In this document: piece by piece, positions 22,362-30,567 of the stretch
Numbering within the stretch: position 1 is the stretch's first letter
How the letters are laid out: every line of letters begins with the position of its first letter
DNA from: Muribaculaceae bacterium
GTDB lineage: Bacteria > Bacteroidota > Bacteroidia > Bacteroidales > Muribaculaceae
Direction: 5' to 3'
NCBI GenBank assembly: GCA_016292745.1
Contig: JAEDFO010000022.1
Span: 1-33,398, forward strand
DNA: 33,398 nt
The notes under the pieces: model-generated
What the model was told of the DNA's origin: nothing
The model's database searches: none
The model's input: the letters and a program-made list of their open reading frames with translations, nothing else
Made by a program: the position numbers and the translations under genes

Positions 22362-23624
22362 TAGGTTATTACCACTGGTAAGTGAAAGTTTTGTTGGTGC
22401 AGTTGTTGAATTGGCAGTTACTGTGAACGACGATTTTGAAAGCAAATCGAGGAAAGAAGTGAACGCCGGAACCTTTGACAGGTGGGCCAAACCATTTTTG
22501 TCTCCGGTACCGTTATACGAAATTTTCACAGTGTTGTCATTCTCTACAACAATATCCAAATACAAATTACATTTTGCAGATCCGTTTTCAAAATAGAGGG
22601 CAAACTTTTTAGCCGATGCCACATAAGTGAAACGGAATAGCTTGAAAGCAAACTTAGGGAATGCCGCCTTACAGCCATCAACAACTGCCTGATATGCTGC
22701 AGGGAATTCGCCGCCAAGAGTTTCCGGGTCTATTGTCCACTTTAGAGTCTGACTTGCAAACACTTTAGCAGGAACATCACATGATATATACGAGGCGTTG
22801 TCGTCGAGGCAAAGGAGCTTGCCCGATTCGTCGAAAGCAAATTCCGAGAAGCTCTGACCTTCGGTGTTGCCCGGGCCGTAGCCTTCCCATGCCGAGATAA
22901 AGCGGAAACCTTTCTCGGTGAGCACGTATGGATAATATTTTGTGTCGGTAACAGGGTCGCCTCCTTCAGGAACCACCGAAATCAAGCCGCTCGAACAATC
23001 GCTCAGTTCATAGTTCTGGCCTTCTGAATGAAGAACGAGAGTGTTGTACTTGCTGTTAAACATTGCATCGCGGTGTGCAATGAGGTTATCGAAGTACTGC
23101 TCGGCAGTTTCGCCATCCTTAAGGGGCAGCAACAGAGCGGTAATTGAGGTTTTCTTGCCTCGGAGAATCACTGTGTCGGCTTGTGCCTTCATCACCATGA
23201 ACTCATAGTCGCCTCCATGGCCTATACCCACTGCTTCAGGGTCGATACCAGGGTCGGAGAACACGTGGAACACGTTGTTATAGGTGTTGAAGGTGAGCAC
23301 CGGACCGTTGTCTGCAATCATCTCAAACAGGCTGGTCTCCTGCTGCAGCTGATAGTTGTTCGAAAAGTTTGCCGAAGCGATGTTCACACTGCCGTCGGTC
23401 GAGAATTTCATCACAAACGAGGCTCCGGGTTCGTCGCCGTTGGCAAAATACTGCATCACCCAGCCGTTGGGTGCCGATGTAAGCACATCGGAATACTCCA
23501 CGAGGGCGTTTTCGATACGGTTGGCAGCCGAATCGTCGAAGATGTCCTCTACTTCGTTCTTACACGATGTCGACATCAACAGGGCGGTGGCTACTGCTGC
23601 CGTAAAAAATATCTTGGTTTTCAT
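22341..23624 (-). CDS. DUF4302 domain lipoprotein
   Basis: A 427-residue lipoprotein with lipobox MSTSC (Cys21). It matches DUF4302: an N-terminal helix (AANRIENALVEYSDVLTSAPNGWVM), the motif QYFANGDEPGASFVMKFSTDG, a beta region with FHVFSDPG and GDYEFMVMKA, a GKKTSI turn, and a long C-terminal half with repeated strands. Such proteins are found with SusC/SusD and an HExxH lipoprotein in Bacteroidota. They are presumed surface subunits of the importer; no activity is known. The ATG at 23624 was used because the frame reaches upstream only through a TTG. It follows the metallohydrolase gene by 21 bases. A hairpin encloses its stop codon. Confidence 0.9.
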   Translation of the reverse strand: MKTKIFFTAAVATALLMSTSCKNEVEDIFDDSAANRIENALVEYSDVLTSAPNGWVMQYFANGDEPGASFVMKFSTDGSVNIASANFSNNYQLQQETSLFEMIADNGPVLTFNTYNNVFHVFSDPGIDPEAVGIGHGGDYEFMVMKAQADTVILRGKKTSITALLLPLKDGETAEQYFDNLIAHRDAMFNSKYNTLVLHSEGQNYELSDCSSGLISVVPEGGDPVTDTKYYPYVLTEKGFRFISAWEGYGPGNTEGQSFSEFAFDESGKLLCLDDNASYISCDVPAKVFASQTLKWTIDPETLGGEFPAAYQAVVDGCKAAFPKFAFKLFRFTYVASAKKFALYFENGSAKCNLYLDIVVENDNTVKISYNGTGDKNGLAHLSKVPAFTSFLDLLSKSSFTVTANSTTAPTKLSLTSGNNLINVDLF

Positions 23625-23645
23625 ATCTATCAATGTTTAATCGGA

Positions 23646-24890
23646 TTATTGAACGTTTCTAATTTGGTCAAGCAATTTGTCGGTGAATTCTGAATTCACG
23701 TTGTTCTGACGCTTCTGTACCTCCTCGCGCAGTGCATCGAGGTCGGCATTCCATGCGCTCTTGAACCATTCGCGTGCTATGTTGATTTTCTGGTCGAGAA
23801 CCTGAACTCCGTCGATGCCATCCTTGTCGGCAACGGCATATACCTGGAAGCGATAGTTCTTCTTGGCTGCGCTGTCATACCAATCGTCGAGATTGGCATC
23901 GATGTCACCGCTCTTTATCAACTTAACCACTTCGCTTACAACGTCGTTCTTCAGATAGCGGGTCTCAACGCCGTTTTCAGTTACAATCTCAATATCGTCG
24001 TCGGTGATGGCACGGTCGTGACCGTAGTCATACGGGATGGTGAGGTTACGGTTTTCGTCGTTAACCTCGTTCTTGAAATAGATGAACCACGACGAGTAGA
24101 TTGGGTCGAGCGATTCAGGGTCGTTAACTTCCCAACCACGGGCTGCGTAGTCGTAAAGCTTTGCCAACTGGTCGTCGGTCTTTACAATATAGTTGGCGAT
24201 GGTCTCGGCAAAGTCCTCACGTGTTTCCGAGCTACCGTAGTTGCTGAAGAAACCGAGCGATGCACACATACCTTCGTCACGGTCCTGCCAGTTACTCGAG
24301 TCGTAGTGACCGGTGCTCAGCAGGTTGAACTCAGTAGGATAGCTCTTTGTCTGGTGAAGAATGTGCGAGAACTCGTGGTGCATGGTCTTGAAATAGTATT
24401 CGTTGAGCATGTCCATGTCGTCGAGGTCAAGGTCGTTCACACGGAACAGCGACACCTTGATACCGCCTTCAGCAAGACCGAGGATAATGGTACCCGAAGT
24501 TGGGTTGTAGGCCGGCGAACCGATGATGTGGATGATACGCGGACCGTAGAACTTCAAGAACTCAGGGTCGACGATGTCATTATAAACGTCGAACCAAAGA
24601 TATTTCACCAGCACGGCAAGCTTCTGGCTATTGTCGAATGTTGCCGGCACAAGGTTATAGTTGAGGTCGGTACCTACGTCTTCCATCTTGTAGCGGAAGT
24701 CGAGGTTGTAGGGCAACAGGAAGTTGTCCTGCAGCCACTTGTCGAATTTGTAGGAGTACGACGATGGGTCAAGAGCATCTTCATCATCAGGGAAGATTGT
24801 GGGACCGAGGTCGTCTTCGCTACACGATACGAGCGAAAGCCCGAGGAAAGCCGAAACGGCCAGCATCAAAATATATTTAGTAATTTTCAT
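23646..24890 (-). CDS. Zinc metallohydrolase lipoprotein of a SusC/SusD locus
   Basis: A 414-residue lipoprotein with lipobox SLVSC (Cys23). It carries the gluzincin-type zinc motif HEFSH (residues 172-176) in TMHHEFSHILHQ, and a later FAETIANYIV helix could supply the third zinc ligand (Glu). This matches the 'substrate import-associated zinc metallohydrolase lipoprotein' group (putative zinc-binding metallopeptidase). It presumably sits on the outer membrane and trims or recognises the substrate before uptake; peptide cleavage is likely from the motif but unproven. The start at 24890 is the first ATG; upstream in-frame TTG is less likely. Two bases separate it from the SusD stop, so it is translated with SusD. 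Confidence 0.92.
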   Translation of the reverse strand: MKITKYILMLAVSAFLGLSLVSCSEDDLGPTIFPDDEDALDPSSYSYKFDKWLQDNFLLPYNLDFRYKMEDVGTDLNYNLVPATFDNSQKLAVLVKYLWFDVYNDIVDPEFLKFYGPRIIHIIGSPAYNPTSGTIILGLAEGGIKVSLFRVNDLDLDDMDMLNEYYFKTMHHEFSHILHQTKSYPTEFNLLSTGHYDSSNWQDRDEGMCASLGFFSNYGSSETREDFAETIANYIVKTDDQLAKLYDYAARGWEVNDPESLDPIYSSWFIYFKNEVNDENRNLTIPYDYGHDRAITDDDIEIVTENGVETRYLKNDVVSEVVKLIKSGDIDANLDDWYDSAAKKNYRFQVYAVADKDGIDGVQVLDQKINIAREWFKSAWNADLDALREEVQKRQNNVNSEFTDKLLDQIRNVQ

Positions 24891-24892
24891 AA

Positions 24893-26599
24893 TCAATTAG
24901 CTTTAACAAATTCACCTTTTGAAACAGTAAGCTGCGAAGCAGAATCCGATGGACGGCTGTTTGGCTCGAGACCGGCCGATATTACCTCAGCAGGAATCTG
25001 GATGGCACGACGTTCGTCGAGCATCGTCAGTTTCTCGATGCGGTCCATTCCGATGTTGTGAGTGATTTCGATACCGAAACGCTTGATGTCGAACCAACGC
25101 AGACCGCTGTGGATGGTCTCGATACGGCGGAAGTGCTGTATACACTGCAGATATGGCTCGATGGCAGCTGTTACCGAGTAACGGTCACTCGGGCATATTT
25201 CGTCAATGTGGATTGGCTTTACAATGCCGTAGCCGTCGGCATCGCTGGCATAGAAACTTTCAATCAACTCTGGCGTAAGCTCAGTGGCGCGGTCGTCGGT
25301 CGATGAGTTTTTCTTGCGGGCTTCGTCCCAAATCTTAAGGTCGGCTACACATCCGGCAATGTCGCCGGTGAACAACTTAGCCTCAGCACGACACAGAAGA
25401 GTTTCCTCGCCGTAGAACTCTGGACGAACCAGGTGAGTGTAACCGATACCGGCCACCTTGTCGGTGTATTCAAAGAATTCGGCTACTGCTGCACCAAACC
25501 AGGTACCGTATTCCTGCTTGCCATTTACGAAACTTACTGCATAGAAGCAAGGGTTCATTGCAAACGTCTCGCCTGTTGCGCTCGATTTGTAACGGCAGTT
25601 TTTCCACGATGGGCCTGGGCCTTGGATTGTTGAACGTTTGGCTTCGCGGTTACATGCATAGCGACGACCACCCGAATAGTGACGTGCTGCGCTCGAATAA
25701 GTGGCGAAGAGCATCAAGTTGCGCGACTGCGACATGTTTGAATAGTAACGACCGAAGTCCTCAAGATAGTAGAGGTTGGTCTGCGACCAAATTTGGCTCA
25801 TATAGCTCGATGGGTCGGCGGCAGCGCTACCGAAAGCCAAGTTGGCATGTTCGATTACTTTGTCGTATTCGCGGGTGTAAAGATAGAAGCGAGCAGCAAA
25901 CGCATTGGCAGCCTGCTTGTTGAAGTGATACTTGGGCACCTCATAGATGGCATCGTCGATAAGCGGAAGTCCGGCTTCAAGGTCAGCGCGAATCTTATCG
26001 TAGGTTTCAGCAAGTGTGCCACGTTCGTAGTGCACGAGCACCTTGTCCTCCGGTTCGGTAGAATAAGGTATACCAAGCAGGTTCTTGCTCAATTCAGGGC
26101 CACGGTATGGCATACAGAATATGTTGGCAAGAATGAAGTGGTGGAAAGCACGGCTCACGAGGGCTTCACCCTTGATGGCAGCAACTTCATCGCCTCGGCC
26201 CTGTGCCTCAAACTCCTCAATCTTCTGGAGAACGGCGTTACATGTAGCAATGGCGTGGTAGCAGCCCTGCCATGTACCTGACGGTGAATCAGAACCGGTA
26301 TCTGACACAACCGGTTCCCATGCAAATGCTTCATCGTCGCCACGGCCGTAGGCCGGCAGGTTGTAGCGGATACCAAGTCCGTTATAAGGATTCGAGTTAT
26401 TGTCAATCATATTGTCGGTTGACAACTCGGTGTACAGACAGTAGTTGGTTTCGGTGTAACCGGTAACCATCAACAAGCGAAGGTGCTCTGGTGTTGAAAG
26501 TTCAACACGGGTATCTGGCAGTTTGTCGAGAAAATCGTTGCACGACGACAAACCGGCAAGAGCAACTACAGCAATTGAAAGAATATATTTTAATTTCAT
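24893..26599 (-). CDS. RagB/SusD family nutrient-binding outer-membrane lipoprotein
   Basis: A 568-residue SusD homologue with lipobox LSSC (Cys20) followed by NDFLDKLPDTRVEL, a typical SusD N-terminus. The helical TPR-like core is visible (ATCNAVLQKIEEF, EALVSRAFHHFILANIFCMPY, YDKIRADLEAGLPLID, NKQAANAFAARFYLYTREYDKVI) and the C-terminal part ends with DERRAIQIPAEVI. It caps the SusC barrel and closes over the ligand. An unusual basic, glycine-rich loop (HYSGGRRYACNREAKRST, near residues 315-332) may belong to the ligand site. It lies 22 bases after the SusC stop and two bases before the metallohydrolase start. Substrate is unknown. Confidence 0.95.
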   Translation of the reverse strand: MKLKYILSIAVVALAGLSSCNDFLDKLPDTRVELSTPEHLRLLMVTGYTETNYCLYTELSTDNMIDNNSNPYNGLGIRYNLPAYGRGDDEAFAWEPVVSDTGSDSPSGTWQGCYHAIATCNAVLQKIEEFEAQGRGDEVAAIKGEALVSRAFHHFILANIFCMPYRGPELSKNLLGIPYSTEPEDKVLVHYERGTLAETYDKIRADLEAGLPLIDDAIYEVPKYHFNKQAANAFAARFYLYTREYDKVIEHANLAFGSAAADPSSYMSQIWSQTNLYYLEDFGRYYSNMSQSRNLMLFATYSSAARHYSGGRRYACNREAKRSTIQGPGPSWKNCRYKSSATGETFAMNPCFYAVSFVNGKQEYGTWFGAAVAEFFEYTDKVAGIGYTHLVRPEFYGEETLLCRAEAKLFTGDIAGCVADLKIWDEARKKNSSTDDRATELTPELIESFYASDADGYGIVKPIHIDEICPSDRYSVTAAIEPYLQCIQHFRRIETIHSGLRWFDIKRFGIEITHNIGMDRIEKLTMLDERRAIQIPAEVISAGLEPNSRPSDSASQLTVSKGEFVKAN

Positions 26600-26621
26600 A
26601 ACTTATTTCTGATGTATTTGA

Positions 26622-29600
26622 TTAGAGACCGAAACGTAATGTGAATGTAAACTGACGCGGCATTGGCGAAGCCACACCACCTGAGTTGAAGAATTCAGGG
26701 TCTTGGCCGTTGAGTTTCTTGTCGGCATAGAGCAGGCAGAGGTTTGTGGCCTGGAGTTTCAAAGATGCACTCTTCACACGAATCTTTGCAAGGAATGTCT
26801 TGGGCACGTCGTAGGTGAGCGATACCTCTTTCAGACGTATGAAACCACCGTCGGCAATACGTGCTGTTGAATAGTTGTATGCATTGTAGGCATAGCCAAG
26901 GGTGTAGTCGTTGTAATACTGACGGCGAGATGCGATTGCCGGTACATCGGTAAAGAGTTCATCGCCAGGCTTAACCCAACGGTTCTTGAATTCCTTTGGC
27001 ATGGCGTCGAGGTCGCTGTACGATGCGGCAAAGTCTTGCGTCAGACGCAGTTTGTTGCCAAACGAATAGGTGATGAACACATTGGCATGCCAGTTTTTCC
27101 AACGGAAGGTGTTACCGAAACCACCGGTGTACGGCGGGTCAACCGGACCTTCATACTTGAGGAAGTCGAGCTTCTCGAATTCCTGGAAGTTGATGTCCGA
27201 TGTAGTCACTTCTCCATTCTCGTTGATGATTTGCGGAATACCTTCTTCGTTGAGTCCCATGAACGGAATCGAGAAGATGGCACGTACAGGATAGCCTTCC
27301 AACGGGAAACCAGTACCCTGAACCAGGTCGATTACGCGCGAGCGGCTCTGGAGGTCGGTAATCTTGTTGGTTGCATACGAGAATGTCCAGTCAGTGTTCC
27401 AGCTGAAGTCCTTGGTTTCGAAGTTGCGGGTCGAAATGGTGAATTCAACACCATGCGACGACATCGATGCAACGTTGGCAAGCTTGCTGGTCACACCACC
27501 CACACCTTCTGTATAGATACGGCCGATAAGGTCGTAGTTGTTACGGGTATACCAGTCAAACACCAGGTTGATGCGGTTGTCGAGGAAACCGAGGTCAACA
27601 CCAAGGTCAAACTCATGTTTCTTTTCATATGTAAGTTCGCTGTTGGCAATGTCCGACAGATACAGAGCAAGTTCGTTGGCATCAGCAACCGGCTTCCACG
27701 GCTTGGTGGAATTGAAGATTGGCAATGCGTTCGACACGCTGCTCGGACCACGGTCAGCGGTAAGCGAGTAAGAGATACGTGCCTTGGCGTAAGATACTAC
27801 CGGATTCTTGAACCATTTTTCGTCTGATGCGTTCCATGCGCCCGATACGTTCCATGTAGGCAGCCAGCGCGACTTGTTTGAGCGGCCAAGCTGGTTAGAA
27901 CCCTCATAACGCATTGTTCCATTGACTATGTAACGGCCCTTGAAGGCGTAGTTAGCTGTTCCGAAGAACGAGGCGCTGCGGCGATAGCCCCAGCCGTCGC
28001 TATAGTATGAACCGTTTTCCTCAACCATCTGCTTGAACAGGTGCCAGTCGATAAACGGAATGTTACCGTTGTCGTAGCAAACGCCCCATGCAGTGAAGGC
28101 CTCAGAGTGACGGTCGATTGAGCTGATTTCAGTACCGGCAAGCACGTTGATTACGTGGTCCTCACCGAAATCCTTGATGTACTGACCTGTTGCGCGGAAG
28201 TCGTACTGCGACAGCGAATAGAGGTCGTGATACCAGATACCGCCCTTAGGAAGCACCGAGATTGGCAACGAGTTCGGGTCGTCGGGGTCGGTGTACAGAT
28301 ATGGGTTGCTTGCGCGGATGGTTGCATTCTCAGGAGAGATACCGGCGCGGTAGGCATTGGCCTGGTTTGAATTGTCCTTTACATAGTGGTTCTGCGATGT
28401 TGTGGTGTAGCGGAATGCACCCAAAGCATTGAATTCAAGACCACGGATAGGACGCCAGTTCAATTCGCCCTGGAACTTGAGGTCAACCACATTGATGTCG
28501 ATATAGTTGTTGTCGAGTTCGTCGAAGATATTGAAATCGGCATAGTTACGAGTGCTGATTGCGTGCGGGTCGGTAGTACGCGAGGTGTTGAGGGCGTAGC
28601 TGTAAGGGTTGATATCGAAACTACGCTTTACTTCACCACTAACTACGTCGACGTCCTGGCTCAGTGTACCCGGAGCTTTTTGCTTACGGTAGCTGTCGCT
28701 GGTGAGCACTTTGAAACGCAAAGTCTTCGAGATGTCGTACGATGCGTTGGCATTGAATGTGTAACGCTGTACGTCGCTCATCTTGTACCATCCCGGGTCG
28801 TCCATCACTGAAAGTGAGGTGTAGAAGCTACCCTTGTCGGTACCACCCGACAAACTTACGGCGTGGTTCTGGGTGATGGTATTATCGAAGAGCAGATCGA
28901 ACCAGTCGGTGTTGCGGAACTCGGCCTGACGCAGATAAGCGTTGCGTGCCGATGGAGTGTTGGCAATACCGAACTTGCCTGATGTTGAATCGTATTTGTC
29001 GATGAGCTTGTACATCTGGCCATAAACGCCCGAGCTCGAGCTGTTGGCTATCGATGCAAACTCAAGCCAGCCTTTCTGCTCCATTTCCTTGTATATACCC
29101 ATCTGCTCCTGTGAGTTACAGATGTTGAAGTCGGCATAATTAGGTTTCAGGCGCATGGTAAACTCACCTGTATAGTTGAGGCTTGTTGTTCCGGCCTTAC
29201 CTTGCTTGGTGGTTACTACGATCACACCTGCCATGGCGCGTGCACCATAGATTGATGTTGCCGAACCGTCCTTCAGAATCTGGAAGCTCTCGATGTCGTC
29301 GGCATTCAATCCCGAGATTGCCGAAGAAATAAGAGTTACAGCGTCGCCCGACGAAAGGTCGTCGGCCGAAATTTCTACGTTATCCTCCAGAATAACACCG
29401 TCTACTACCCAAAGTGGCTTCGATGTACCGTAGATTGATGTAGCACCACGTACACGGATTTTTGGAGCGGTACCGAATGTACCCGATACGTTCTGCACCG
29501 ATACACCGGCGGCTTTTCCTTCCAGCGCACGGCTGATATCGGCCACGCCATCGAGCTTTGCCTTGTCGGCGTCGATCTTCGTGGTTGCACCGGTGAAGAG

Positions 29601-29948
29601 TCGCTTATCCATCTTCTGCATACCGGTTACTACAACCTCGCCGAGGTTGATTGTCCCAGAAGTCAGGTAGATGGTAAGAGGTTTGTTGCTTACCTTTACC
29701 TCTTGCTTTTCCATTCCGACATAGGTAACTACGATAGTCGATTTTGCTGAAGGAGCTTTAATAGTAAATTTACCATCGAAATCGGTTGCTGTTGCAATCG
29801 ATGGATTCTCTTTGATGGAAACTGTCGCACCGATCACCGGCTCGTCGTTTTCATCAGCCGACAGAACAACACCGGTCACCGTTACCTGCGCCAGCGCATT
29901 CAGTGCAAACAGCATTGTCCCGAGTAAAAAAGCTAACTTTTTTTTCAT
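26622..29948 (-). CDS. SusC/RagA family TonB-linked outer-membrane transporter
   Basis: A 1,108-residue SusC homologue with signal peptide MKKKLAFLLGTMLFALNALA and a carboxypeptidase-regulatory-like domain (residues about 23-105, VIGATVSIKENP and ATDFDGKFTIKAP). A TonB box-like LGEVVVTGM and a plug follow (KIRVRGATSIYG, PLWVVDGVILEDN, then TSIYGARAMAGVIVVTTKQG). The barrel reaches FTLRFGL. The plug carries an insert (EISADDLSSGDAVTLISSAI) seen in SusC proteins of this metallohydrolase-linked type. ATG 29948 was chosen over an upstream GTG. It heads the operon SusC-SusD-metallohydrolase-DUF4302-type IX cargo. Energy comes from TonB-ExbBD, which is not in the window. Uptake of a peptide-derived ligand is a guess from the peptidase neighbour. 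Confidence 0.97.
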   Translation of the reverse strand: MKKKLAFLLGTMLFALNALAQVTVTGVVLSADENDEPVIGATVSIKENPSIATATDFDGKFTIKAPSAKSTIVVTYVGMEKQEVKVSNKPLTIYLTSGTINLGEVVVTGMQKMDKRLFTGATTKIDADKAKLDGVADISRALEGKAAGVSVQNVSGTFGTAPKIRVRGATSIYGTSKPLWVVDGVILEDNVEISADDLSSGDAVTLISSAISGLNADDIESFQILKDGSATSIYGARAMAGVIVVTTKQGKAGTTSLNYTGEFTMRLKPNYADFNICNSQEQMGIYKEMEQKGWLEFASIANSSSSGVYGQMYKLIDKYDSTSGKFGIANTPSARNAYLRQAEFRNTDWFDLLFDNTITQNHAVSLSGGTDKGSFYTSLSVMDDPGWYKMSDVQRYTFNANASYDISKTLRFKVLTSDSYRKQKAPGTLSQDVDVVSGEVKRSFDINPYSYALNTSRTTDPHAISTRNYADFNIFDELDNNYIDINVVDLKFQGELNWRPIRGLEFNALGAFRYTTTSQNHYVKDNSNQANAYRAGISPENATIRASNPYLYTDPDDPNSLPISVLPKGGIWYHDLYSLSQYDFRATGQYIKDFGEDHVINVLAGTEISSIDRHSEAFTAWGVCYDNGNIPFIDWHLFKQMVEENGSYYSDGWGYRRSASFFGTANYAFKGRYIVNGTMRYEGSNQLGRSNKSRWLPTWNVSGAWNASDEKWFKNPVVSYAKARISYSLTADRGPSSVSNALPIFNSTKPWKPVADANELALYLSDIANSELTYEKKHEFDLGVDLGFLDNRINLVFDWYTRNNYDLIGRIYTEGVGGVTSKLANVASMSSHGVEFTISTRNFETKDFSWNTDWTFSYATNKITDLQSRSRVIDLVQGTGFPLEGYPVRAIFSIPFMGLNEEGIPQIINENGEVTTSDINFQEFEKLDFLKYEGPVDPPYTGGFGNTFRWKNWHANVFITYSFGNKLRLTQDFAASYSDLDAMPKEFKNRWVKPGDELFTDVPAIASRRQYYNDYTLGYAYNAYNYSTARIADGGFIRLKEVSLTYDVPKTFLAKIRVKSASLKLQATNLCLLYADKKLNGQDPEFFNSGGVASPMPRQFTFTLRFGL

Positions 29949-30445
29949 AAACACTATCTGTAATTAATTAAAAATTTATTCAACACTTACAACTTGACTA
30001 AATCGATTTATCCACAAGCATTTAAGCTCATTTTCTGCGCTTTACATACCAGAATCAATCTTTAGCCAGACTCTTTTGCTGCATAGTTATGCCTATCTTG
30101 ATAAATTGACTACAAAATAAACACACAATTTTATAAAAAACAAATAATTTAACAAATAAACGAATCAACTTGAAAGATAAAGCGCCAACTAAAATTTCAA
30201 ATTGAAATAGCATCACCACTCTATAAGCGCAAATTAATGCAAAATTACCAAATTAGCAGCTTTTTATTGGCGTTTTTGTAGCATTTTGACACAATATACC
30301 ACAAAATGGTTAAATTATTACAATTAGCAATTTATATTGCTTTTCACAATGACGCAAAACAGTACATTTCGACAACACAAACAATTTATGCAAAATTATG
30401 CAATCCATGGGAATCCTCACCTGCTTATATTATATATAATGTATA
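29949..30445. other. AT-rich upstream region of the second SusC operon
   Basis: About 500 bases without a credible gene. On the minus strand TAATTTTG occurs at 30240-30247 and again at 30391-30398, both exact matches to the -7 consensus, but neither has a TTTG at the proper distance and such matches are frequent in AT-rich DNA. A 15-base palindrome (ATTTCAA-A-TTGAAAT) lies at 30194-30208 and could be an operator. A long untranslated leader is possible. Confidence 0.5.
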
Positions 30446-30479
30446 GTGGGCTGCCACGACACTAATCGCAGCAGCCCAC
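30446..30479 (-). terminator. Terminator-like hairpin downstream of valS
   Basis: A 9-bp perfect GC-rich stem (GTGGGCTGC at 30446-30454 with GCAGCCCAC at 30471-30479) encloses a 16-base loop. On the minus strand it is followed by an AT-only stretch containing the palindrome ATTATATATAAT (30429-30440), not a T-run. It is the only good candidate for the 3' end of the valS transcript. Confidence 0.5.
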
Positions 30480-30483
30480 AGCT

Positions 30484-30567
30484 CTATGCAATGCGGATTG
30501 TCGGCCCACTTGAATCGAACGAAGCTGTCTTACCGTCGACGCCGAGCAGCGAACGGTCGATTGCCGA
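30484..30567 (-). other. In-frame open extension after the valS stop codon
   Basis: Directly after the valS TAA the same frame stays open for 27 codons (beginning SAIDRSLLGVDGK, ending TIRIA) to a TAG at 30484-30486. The stretch is much richer in GC than the AT-rich DNA beyond it and its codon third positions look coding-like. It may be a former C-terminal part of ValS or a gene remnant. An open run of this length can occur by chance. Confidence 0.3.

Noticed and set aside
24018..25061. Long plus-strand open frame of 347 codons opposite the metallohydrolase and SusD genes
   Set aside because: It lies antisense to two well-supported genes, its translation is rich in Val, Glu and His with no recognisable domain, and it mirrors their codon pattern.
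3964..30208. The 9-mer AATTGAAAT occurs in three separate upstream regions (3964, 13735, 30200)
   Set aside because: All three regions are very AT-rich, the word was chosen after the fact, and its distance to the gene starts differs widely, so chance is sufficient.
30391..30398. Exact TAATTTTG promoter-like octamer on the minus strand
   Set aside because: No partner TTTG at the proper spacing and it lies over 400 bases from the SusC start in AT-rich DNA.
30487..30567. tRNA-like TTCGATTC motif on the minus strand downstream of valS
   Set aside because: The bases around it cannot form a T-stem, and no acceptor or anticodon arm can be drawn.
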